Assembly (NCBI GenBank): GCA_002350625.1
Contig: DEFE01000004.1
Coordinates: 91,728 to 105,883 of the forward strand
From: Lachnospiraceae bacterium UBA2860
GTDB lineage: Bacteria; Bacillota; Clostridia; Lachnospirales; Lachnospiraceae
Direction: 5' to 3'
Length of the DNA: 14,156 nt
The notes under the pieces were generated by a model, which worked only from the letters and a program-made list of their open reading frames with translations, searched no databases and was not told where the DNA came from. Positions 6,208 to 12,423 of this stretch are shown here, in pieces. The position numbers were made by a program, and so were the translations under genes. Every line of letters begins with the position of its first letter. The first letter of the stretch is position 1.

Positions 6208-7509
6208 TTATGCAGCTTCATCCGCGTCGCCGGGCTTCGCCCCGATCTCCGCGTTGTAAACCATGATCGTCAGCACCGCGTCGGACGGATACGTGTCGCC
6301 GTTGTGATAAGTCACGACCTCCACATACTGGTCCCAGCTGTTCTTCGAGAAGGTATAGTAATGGAAATTCTCGCTCTCATCATTCAGCTCGTACTCGATG
6401 CCCGCGTCGGTCAGAATCTTCTCGAGATCCGCCACGCTCATATCCACCTTGATGCCGCCCGGCAGCTCGCCGTCGACGTCGAGATCCTGATGGCCGACCT
6501 CAAGAGACGTGATCCAGCTGTTCTCCGGCAGCACCGCGTTGTCCTCGAAATTCTGCGCGAGCGCGTGAATCTGCTGGCCGCCGTTCTGCAGCGTCACCCA
6601 GTCGGAGCTCTTGGCCGCGATAAACTCCGCCGAATTTTCCGCGTTCAGCTCCCAGCCGTCCGCGATCAGAACGCTCACCGGCACCGGCAGATCATAGACA
6701 TTGTCCATGACGCGGATCTGATAAATGCCGACCTCGTCGCTCAGCGCCGCCGGCTTCTCATACGCCGTCACGCTCGCGGGGACTTCGCTGCTCACCTCGC
6801 CGGCGTCAAAATCCTCCGGCTCGACCAGATTCTCAATATTAATATCCGTCAGCACGCCGCTCTCGGCGTCGATCTCCATCTCAAGAGACTCATAGATATC
6901 CGTCTCATAAGTCAGCTTCGTGTACAGATCGCCCTCGTAGACATCCGAAGGCTCGCCGTAAGCCGCCTTGATGTCCTCAAGCGTCGACTTCCCGCGCACG
7001 ATTCCTTGAGGGAGCAGCACCTCGCCCTCATCCGCCGGCCAGTAATACGTATCGATCCCGATGCCGCAGACAAGGCACTCAGTCGCCGGAAGCGTGTTGT
7101 TCGCAAAGTTCGCGATCCTCGCGCTGATCCGCTTCTCACCGTCCTTAAAATAGAAGATTCCGTACTGCATCGGCTGCAGCGTCGCGGTCATATCGTCATC
7201 TTCACTGTAGCCGTAAGCCTGAAACGCCTCGTACGTCATCGGGAACTTCATGAGCGTGCCGTCGATGCTGATCACATAATCGCTCCACTTATATGCCTCG
7301 ATTCCCTCGCCGGCCTGCGCTCCGTCTTCGCTTCCTGCCGCAGCCTTCTCCGCTACTGCTTCTGCCGCGTTCCCGGCCGCTTCTTCCGTCACCGCTTCCG
7401 CAGCGCTCTCGGCAGCACTCTCGGCAGCCTCCTCAGCGCCGACAGTCATCGCGCCCATAAGCAGCGCACCCGTGAGAATCAGGCTTGCCAGAATCCGTTT
7501 CTTCATCAT
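6208..7509 (-). CDS. Secreted protein with Ala/Glu-rich stalk and two tandem homologous domains, unknown function
   Basis: This 433-residue protein starts with a signal peptide (residues 1-25, ending MTVGA before EEAAES) and no lipobox. An alanine/glutamate-rich stalk follows to about residue 68. The rest appears to be two copies of one domain, about 78-227 and 262-419. Corresponding segments include IANFANNTLPATE against AQNFEDNAVLPENS, and LPQGIVRGKSTLEDIKAAYG against LPGGIKVDMSVADLEKILTD. Identity is low, so the duplication is old. I do not recognise the domain. The ATG at 7507-7509 has AAAGGAGA about nine nt upstream; a second ATG follows directly. It is the first gene of a two-gene operon with the lipoprotein. 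Its promoter, if separate from the kinase operon, must lie in or next to the large inverted repeat upstream. Confidence 0.83.
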   Translation of the reverse strand: MMKKRILASLILTGALLMGAMTVGAEEAAESAAESAAEAVTEEAAGNAAEAVAEKAAAGSEDGAQAGEGIEAYKWSDYVISIDGTLMKFPMTYEAFQAYGYSEDDDMTATLQPMQYGIFYFKDGEKRISARIANFANNTLPATECLVCGIGIDTYYWPADEGEVLLPQGIVRGKSTLEDIKAAYGEPSDVYEGDLYTKLTYETDIYESLEMEIDAESGVLTDINIENLVEPEDFDAGEVSSEVPASVTAYEKPAALSDEVGIYQIRVMDNVYDLPVPVSVLIADGWELNAENSAEFIAAKSSDWVTLQNGGQQIHALAQNFEDNAVLPENSWITSLEVGHQDLDVDGELPGGIKVDMSVADLEKILTDAGIEYELNDESENFHYYTFSKNSWDQYVEVVTYHNGDTYPSDAVLTIMVYNAEIGAKPGDADEAA

Positions 7510-7542
7510 TCAGTCAGTCTCCTTTCCTCGAGCACCCAGTGC

Positions 7543-7793
7543 GATTCGTCGTCCAAAAGTGCGCTTTGTCAGCATGGTCTATATGCTTCAGACAATCTGC
7601 ACAAGCCGTAGTACTTCTTAGCTCTCTGAAAATCACGTTTGTTCCAGAAAAAACCTCTGTTTGAGCGAAGCGAGTTAGGTTCTTTTCGAGGAACAGTCTT
7701 TAGTGATTTTCAGAGAGCTTAGAAGTACTTGGCGCGGAAGCCGTCTGAAGCATATAGACCATGCTGTCAAAGCAGCCTTTTGACTGACGAATC
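7543..7793. repeat. Large imperfect inverted repeat (fold-back element), about 251 nt
   Basis: Nearly the whole gap between the kinase and secreted-protein genes folds on itself. Matched blocks, outside to inside, are: 7543-7550 with 7786-7793 (8 of 8); CAAAAG near 7553-7558 with CTTTTG near 7777-7782; 7570-7593 with 7743-7766 (24 of 24); 7610-7618 with 7721-7729 (9 of 9); 7620-7636 with 7703-7719 (17 of 17); 7640-7645 with 7690-7695; 7652-7656 with 7677-7681. The intervening bases do not pair and differ between arms. At the apex the short AACCT/AGGTT stem is followed by six Ts on the minus strand and TTCTTTTC on the plus strand, so it may act as a weak two-way terminator. No transposase or target-site duplication was seen. 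It could be a MITE-like repeat, a structured RNA, or both. Confidence 0.85.
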
Positions 7794-7805
7794 ATCCGTT
7801 TTTTC

Positions 7806-7842
7806 TTACCACGAATATAACAAACACAAAACATCGTGGCAA
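7806..7842 (-). other. Hairpin directly after the histidine kinase stop
   Basis: A 9-bp stem pairs 7806-7814 with 7834-7842 (TTGCCACGA with TCGTGGTAA on the minus strand, one G-U pair) around a 19-nt AT-rich loop. It begins 6 nt after the kinase stop. It is followed on the minus strand by an A-run, not a T-run, so it is not a standard terminator. On the plus strand the tail is CAAGTTCTTTT, but no plus-strand gene needs one. It may shield the 3' end of the kinase message; this is inferred. Confidence 0.5.
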
Positions 7843-7848
7843 GTTCTT

Positions 7849-9132
7849 TTAAGCAGCCGGCAGCACGATCCGGATCCGCGTCCCGAGCCCCGTTCTCGAC
7901 AAAATCTCAAAATGCCCGTCGTGCTTGTCCACGATCCACTTCGCGATCGAAAGGCCCAGTCCCGTCCCCTTATAGGTCCGCACCTCATCGGATCTGTAGA
8001 AGCGCTCAAACATATGCTGCACGTCCGCCTCCGCCATGCCGATCCCGGTGTCCTGCACCGAGACATACAGGTCTCCGCTCTCCGTATGCCCGCAGCCGAG
8101 GATAATCTCGTCCCCGGCCTTCGTGTACTTCGCGGCGTTGTCTATGAGAATGCGCACCGCCTGCTTCAAAAGCCCCTGGTCCGCGAGCATCTTAAGATTC
8201 CGCTCCGCCGGGCGAAAGCGGTACGGATGCGCCTCGTCGATCATAAATGACTCCTCGTAGACCTCCTGCATCATATCCGCGAGATCGGTCTCCTCCCGCG
8301 CGACCTGCGTCTTCCCGCTGTCGCCGCGCGCAAGGAATAGCAGCTGCTCGACGAGATGCTTCATGTGGCCGGACTCGTTCCGGATCGCCGTGATCGACTC
8401 GTCGAGGATCCGGCTGTCCTCCTTCCCCCAGCGGTCCAGCATGTTCGCGTAGCCCTCGATGACCGCAATCGGCGTCCGGAGCTCGTGCGAGGCGTCATTT
8501 ACGAAGCGCGCCTGCTGCCTGTACGTGTCGCGCATGCGGATGAGCAGATTGTTCATCGCCGCCTCGATGCCGGCGAGATCGTCGTCGCCGAAGGAAAGCT
8601 TCTCCTCCTCCCCCGGCCGGATCCGCCCGATCGCATCCTCGAGAAGCTGGTACTTATCCTCCGTGTAGGCAAAGCGGCTCAGCTCGTCGGCACGCAGCGC
8701 GATCTCATTAATCGGATTTAATATCCGCCGGATCCGCTTGTCCTCCCCGCCGTAGCGGAAGAGGAGCGACAGGAGCTGCAGCACCGCGACGACGATGAGG
8801 ACCGCCAGCGCGGCCCTGAGAAATGGCGCCACGTCCACGTTAAGCAGCTGCTTCCCCGCCTCGTCCTTGACCCGGTAAAGAAGCCTGCCCGTGCTCTTGA
8901 AGCTGTGCAGCTGGCGGGTGCGCTCCTTCAGATTCGAAAATGTAAACGACCCCGTCGCCGCCGTCTCGAGCCCGACGAAATAAGTGAACAAAGCGGCCGC
9001 AAAAAGAAGGACATCTGACAGGATGTAGATGCCCAGTTTTTTGCGGATCAGATTCCGGTGAAGCTTGCGCGTGATCGAAATCACGCGCTTCTTCTGATCT
9101 TCAGATATGCCTTTTTCTTTTATTCTTCCCAT
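7849..9132 (-). CDS. Two-component sensor histidine kinase (EnvZ/OmpR-partner type)
   Basis: This 427-residue membrane kinase senses an extracytoplasmic signal and phosphorylates the adjacent response regulator. Transmembrane helices lie at about 33-54 and 105-126, bounding a short external loop of about 50 residues. A HAMP-like linker covers about 127-205. The H-box FVNDASHELRTP puts the phospho-accepting histidine at 216. The ATPase domain has the N-box LIDNAAKYT (329-337), G1 DTGIGM (361-366), F-box ERFYRSD (376-382) and G2 GTGLGLSIAKWIV (389-401), so catalysis should be intact. The ATG at 9130-9132 lies inside the regulator gene (13-nt overlap) with no obvious ribosome site, so translation is probably coupled. 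A perfect 9-bp stem with a TTCG loop in the message lies at 9067-9088. The signal is unknown. Confidence 0.95.
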   Translation of the reverse strand: MGRIKEKGISEDQKKRVISITRKLHRNLIRKKLGIYILSDVLLFAAALFTYFVGLETAATGSFTFSNLKERTRQLHSFKSTGRLLYRVKDEAGKQLLNVDVAPFLRAALAVLIVVAVLQLLSLLFRYGGEDKRIRRILNPINEIALRADELSRFAYTEDKYQLLEDAIGRIRPGEEEKLSFGDDDLAGIEAAMNNLLIRMRDTYRQQARFVNDASHELRTPIAVIEGYANMLDRWGKEDSRILDESITAIRNESGHMKHLVEQLLFLARGDSGKTQVAREETDLADMMQEVYEESFMIDEAHPYRFRPAERNLKMLADQGLLKQAVRILIDNAAKYTKAGDEIILGCGHTESGDLYVSVQDTGIGMAEADVQHMFERFYRSDEVRTYKGTGLGLSIAKWIVDKHDGHFEILSRTGLGTRIRIVLPAA

Positions 9133-9833
9133 GATTTAATCACATAGCCGACGCCGCGCACGGTCTGGATCATCCTGAGCGAAAAGACGTCGTCAATCTT
9201 AGAGCGCAGATAGCGGACGTACACGTCGATCACATTGGTCTCTCCGACATACTCGTATCCGCACACCTTCTCGAGAAGCGTGTCCCTTGACAGGACGATA
9301 TCGACATTGTCGAGCAGCGTCATGAGCAGCAGGAACTCGCGGTTCGTGAGCGTGATCTCATGCCCGCTCACCGTCACGCGCCGCTTCGGCTCGTCGAGCA
9401 CGAGCGGCCCCCAGGTGCGCACGCCTTCCGTCTTCTCTGTCTTCGCCGCCTGGCCGCCGCCGATGCCCGGCCCGTGCAGCTTCAGCGCCACGCGGATCCG
9501 CGCGAGGAGTTCTTCGATCGCGAAGGGCTTCGTGATGTAGTCCACGGCGCCGGCGTCGAGCCCGGACACCTTGTCCATCACCGCGTCTCTCGCCGTGAGC
9601 AGAATCACCGGCGTCGGCCGCTCATTCATCAGCCGCCGCAGCACCTCGAGCCCGTTGAGCTCCGGCAGCATGATGTCGAGCAGGACCAGATCATACTGAT
9701 TCTCCGTCGCCTCGCGGAGAGCAGCACGTCCGCTGCCCTCCGTTTTCACCTCGTACCCTTCATGGACAAGCTCAAGCTCCACAAAGCGCGCGAGCTGTTC
9801 CTCATCCTCCACGATCAGAATCTTTGCTCCCAT
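9120..9833 (-). CDS. OmpR/PhoB-family response regulator
   Basis: This 237-residue DNA-binding regulator receives phosphate from the kinase encoded downstream. The receiver domain (1-120) has the acidic pocket at E9-D10-E11, the phospho-acceptor D53 in LVLLDIMLP, the switch threonine T80 and the conserved K102 in ITKPF. A linker of about 20 residues leads to a winged-helix domain (about 143-235) with LTNREFLLLMTL, VIDVYVRYLRSKI and the ending IQTVRGVGYVIK. All key residues are present. The ATG at 9831-9833 has AAAGGGAA about nine nt upstream. The gene lies 33 nt after the UBA-like protein gene and overlaps the kinase gene by 13 nt. Target genes are not evident; the neighbouring exported proteins are plausible. 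Confidence 0.96.
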   Translation of the reverse strand: MGAKILIVEDEEQLARFVELELVHEGYEVKTEGSGRAALREATENQYDLVLLDIMLPELNGLEVLRRLMNERPTPVILLTARDAVMDKVSGLDAGAVDYITKPFAIEELLARIRVALKLHGPGIGGGQAAKTEKTEGVRTWGPLVLDEPKRRVTVSGHEITLTNREFLLLMTLLDNVDIVLSRDTLLEKVCGYEYVGETNVIDVYVRYLRSKIDDVFSLRMIQTVRGVGYVIKSWEE

Positions 9834-9866
9834 ATCCGTGTTCCCTTTAATGTGTTTCCCTTAATG

Positions 9867-10562
9867 TTAAAATGCCTGCGTCTCTTCGCTCCCGGCATTG
9901 TTCCCGCCTGCTTCGAAGCCCGCGCTCCCGGCATTGTTCCCGTTCACGTCGAAGCCTCCGTTCCCGGCGCTGTTCCCGTTCACATCGAAGCCCCCATTCA
10001 CGGTGCCGTCGTTTTTCCGGCCGTCGTTCTTCTTCTGGCCGGCGTTGTTCCAGCCTTCCTTGAAGCTCTCGACGACATTTCCGGCCGTGTCCATGAACTT
10101 GTTCGCGTCCTTCAGCTCGTCCTTCCCCTCGAAGGAGTAGCGGAAGCCGAAGAACAGGGCGATGATCATGACCGGGATGAGGATCTTCCAGGTGAAGAGG
10201 AGGATGACCAGCATCGCGATCAGCGGGAGGCGGAAGACCTGCTCGCCCGCGCGGTTCACGCAGAATGCGTTGTCCCTGCAGACCCGGAAGAAGCTGCGGA
10301 AGACATCGCCGAGCGTCCGGCCGACGTGCACCTTCTTGTTCTGCTGCTCCATGACCTTGTCCTTCACGGCGACATAGTCTTCCTGCGTCTCCGCGCTCGT
10401 CCTGAAGTCGCTCTGCCTCGGTCCGGCGGTCTTTCCCGATTTCTCGAGCTTCACCATCGCGTCGAGCAGGTCCCAGTCGCTTTCTTCAAGAGCAGCCTTC
10501 GCTTCCTCATAAGATACATTTGCGCGTTCTCTGAGCTTTTCAACCTTTTCAAGATTATCCAT
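9867..10562 (-). CDS. Membrane protein with N-terminal UBA-like (DUF4342-type) domain and C-terminal Gly/Asn repeats
   Basis: This 231-residue protein begins with a compact three-helix UBA-like domain (residues 1-45; LRERANVSYEEAKAALEE, then DLLDAMVKLEKSGK). The fold is known from EF-Ts and DUF4342 proteins and usually mediates protein-protein contact. A charged linker follows, then one long or two short hydrophobic segments at about 112-141, then a hydrophilic tail. The tail ends in three 12-residue repeats (189-224) such as NGGFDVNGNSAG. With the UBA-like part in the cytoplasm the tail would be either outside or also inside, depending on the number of crossings. The ATG at 10560-10562 has AGGAAGGAACATT upstream. 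It leads the operon with the response regulator and kinase. The role is unknown; an accessory or scaffold function in that signalling system is a guess from gene order. Confidence 0.85.
   Translation of the reverse strand: MDNLEKVEKLRERANVSYEEAKAALEESDWDLLDAMVKLEKSGKTAGPRQSDFRTSAETQEDYVAVKDKVMEQQNKKVHVGRTLGDVFRSFFRVCRDNAFCVNRAGEQVFRLPLIAMLVILLFTWKILIPVMIIALFFGFRYSFEGKDELKDANKFMDTAGNVVESFKEGWNNAGQKKNDGRKNDGTVNGGFDVNGNSAGNGGFDVNGNNAGSAGFEAGGNNAGSEETQAF
9891..9998 (-). repeat. Three tandem 36-bp repeats inside the UBA-like protein gene
   Basis: Units at 9891-9926, 9927-9962 and 9963-9998 each encode 12 residues. Units two and three match at about 31 of 36 bases; the first is more diverged in its second half but shares the first 16 bases with unit two. 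They encode Gly/Asn-rich repeats. Such repeats often vary in copy number between strains. Confidence 0.85.
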
Positions 10563-10614
10563 AATGTTCCTTCCTTTCCTTGCCTTAAGTTCCCTTGACG
10601 ATCCTTACTATAAC

Positions 10615-10630
10615 GTTTTCGTCCTAAAAC
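10615..10630. promoter_or_regulatory. Small inverted repeat upstream of the UBA/two-component operon
   Basis: GTTTT and AAAAC flank six bases in the 83-nt gap before the UBA-like gene. On the minus strand a TATAGT (-10-like) follows within a few bases, but no -35 box is visible at the right distance. The site could be an operator for an activator such as the adjacent response regulator, which would explain the missing -35. Weak evidence. Confidence 0.25.
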
Positions 10631-10645
10631 CGCATTGAAGAAACA

Positions 10646-12415
10646 TTAAAGTTCGATTAATTCTTTATGAGCCTCATGATACTGTGTTTTTCTGTCCAGC
10701 ATCGCGCTGTCGGCGATAGCGAGCGCGCGCGTGATCTTCTTCATGGAGCCGGCCGTAAAGTCGCTGCTCCCGACGGATACGGATACTTCTCTCTCCATCC
10801 GCTTCTCGATGTTGATCGCAGCGATCCGGCTCGTCAGCGTCGTCAGAAATGCGTCCGCCTGCGATCTCAGCGTGCAGGCCACGAACTCGTCGCCGCCCCA
10901 GCGCCCGAAGAAGCAGTCGCCGAGCTCCCCTTTCTCCTCGGGGAAGAGCGGCCGCCCGTCGGCAAAGAGGTCCGCCCCGCAGCCGCGCATCGCGTCGGAG
11001 ATCGCCTCGGCGATACAGCGGATCGCCTCGTCGCCGGCCGCAAATCCCTCCGCTTCATTGATCTCGCCGAGCGAGTCGATATCCATCATGAAAATGGTAT
11101 ACTCGAAGGCCGCCGTCTGATACGCGGGCGCCGCGGCGATCTCCGCGATCTTTCTGTCGCAGAAATGCCGGTTCGGGATCCCGCTTAAGATATCCGTGTA
11201 GGCCAGCTTCTTCATGAGCTCCGCCGTCTCCTCGCGCCGCGTGCTTCTCCTCTCCCGCTCCCGCATAAAGAGCACGAGCAGCACCGACAGCACAAGCAGG
11301 CCGCAGGCCGCGTAATCCGTATCGGGCAGATAGGAGACCGCTTTTTCAAGCGCGGGCACATGCGCCCTGTAGACATGCTGCCGGGCGAGGCCAAGCGCAA
11401 GGCCGAGCAGCATGAGCCGCATGCCGGCTCTGACAAGGACATCCTCCCTGTCCTCCCGCCGCGAAGAGGCGAGCGCCCCACGCTCGATAATGAGCGAGAT
11501 CAGAAGCCCGCCCGCGCACACGAGCGGCACATAGGGCACAAAGTAAGACGCGTGCATATACCCGCCGGCGTGCAGCACAAAGACCGCAGCGGCAGCAGCC
11601 GTAAGGAGAACCGCAAAGAAATAGTAGATCCGCTTCCGCGCCTTCTTATGCGGCGCGCAGGTGCGCGCGAGAAAGAAGCCGAAGAAAACAGGGGCGGGGA
11701 ACAGGGCGAAGGTACCGGCATTTGCGCAGAAATCCGGCGGCAGAAGAAACAGATAGAAGAAGCCGCTCCTGCCGAGCACCGCCGTGCCTGCCGCAAGAAG
11801 AAACAGCGCAAGGAGCAGCATGTCGAGAAAGCGCCTGCGCGTGATGGCGCGGACAAGCGCGAGGACAAAGAGGAAGGCGCCCGCCATGAAGACGGCCGCA
11901 TATGCGAAGAACTTCGTCTCGTGTCCGAGGAGCGGATAGAGGACCGCCTGGTCCCTGTTCAGTAAAAAGACATCCTTAAGCGCGCTGTCCGTCTCGCCGT
12001 CCGCCGCCGTGATCTGAATCCCGAGCGTCTTGCCCCAGTCCTCCTCGATGAGCGGGAGGACGATCAGGCGATCTCCGATCTGCCGGCCCGCGGCGTGTTC
12101 CTCCTCGCCGGAAACCAGCCTTTCACTGCCGTCTACGGAAACGCGGACGACGGCATTTTCGGCGGAAAAGACGAGCGCCGCCGCCTCGATGTGATCCATC
12201 GGATGAAGCGTCGTCTCAGCCGTGAGGCTTTCTCCTTCTTTAAGAGGACCCTCGCCCTCGCGCTCGATTCGCAGCTGCCCGTCGAGCCGCACGTGCGGGA
12301 GGCCGGTCAGGCCGAAAAACCGAAAAATAAGAAACGCAGCAGCGATGACAAGCATCCCTGTCACCACTGCCGCTGCTGTACCCGTCCGTTTCAGAGCACC
12401 GTCCGTCTCATGCAT
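10646..12415 (-). CDS. Membrane diguanylate cyclase with extracellular sensor and 7TM-type region (GGDEF)
   Basis: This 589-residue protein probably makes the second messenger c-di-GMP. A first membrane helix lies at about 15-35. An external, mostly beta-strand domain spans 40-165, and about seven hydrophobic segments lie between 168 and 385, the layout of 7TMR-DISM-type receptors. The GGDEF domain spans 405-580, with AYTDILSGIPNR (405-416), DID at 445-447, N453 and an intact RWGGDEF at 505-511. Oddities: the guanine-binding part reads NEAEGF instead of the usual NDxxGH, there is no RxxD inhibitory site before GGDEF (the position reads ELGD), and an acidic insert lies at about 480-500. Activity is likely but not certain. 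The ATG is 8 nt after the DUF3298-type gene with a weak ribosome site, which points to coupling. Confidence 0.92.
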   Translation of the reverse strand: MHETDGALKRTGTAAAVVTGMLVIAAAFLIFRFFGLTGLPHVRLDGQLRIEREGEGPLKEGESLTAETTLHPMDHIEAAALVFSAENAVVRVSVDGSERLVSGEEEHAAGRQIGDRLIVLPLIEEDWGKTLGIQITAADGETDSALKDVFLLNRDQAVLYPLLGHETKFFAYAAVFMAGAFLFVLALVRAITRRRFLDMLLLALFLLAAGTAVLGRSGFFYLFLLPPDFCANAGTFALFPAPVFFGFFLARTCAPHKKARKRIYYFFAVLLTAAAAAVFVLHAGGYMHASYFVPYVPLVCAGGLLISLIIERGALASSRREDREDVLVRAGMRLMLLGLALGLARQHVYRAHVPALEKAVSYLPDTDYAACGLLVLSVLLVLFMRERERRSTRREETAELMKKLAYTDILSGIPNRHFCDRKIAEIAAAPAYQTAAFEYTIFMMDIDSLGEINEAEGFAAGDEAIRCIAEAISDAMRGCGADLFADGRPLFPEEKGELGDCFFGRWGGDEFVACTLRSQADAFLTTLTSRIAAINIEKRMEREVSVSVGSSDFTAGSMKKITRALAIADSAMLDRKTQYHEAHKELIEL

Positions 12416-12423
12416 TTTTCCAT

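Noticed and set aside
6304..7611. Plus-strand open frame (435 codons) opposite the secreted protein gene
   Set aside because: Slightly longer than the real gene, but it lacks a signal peptide or any recognisable motif, while the minus-strand frame has a signal peptide, stalk, repeat domains and a good ribosome site.
7543..7793. Insertion sequence remnant
   Set aside because: No transposase-coding remnant is visible between the arms (the central loop is about 20 nt) and no flanking target duplication was found, so only the neutral term fold-back element is used.
9891..9998. CRISPR-like array
   Set aside because: The units are directly adjacent with no spacers and lie in frame inside a coding sequence.
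9360..10598. Plus-strand open frame (412 codons) across the response regulator and UBA-like genes
   Set aside because: It crosses two convincing genes on the other strand, and its repetitive segment is just the complement of the 36-bp coding repeats.
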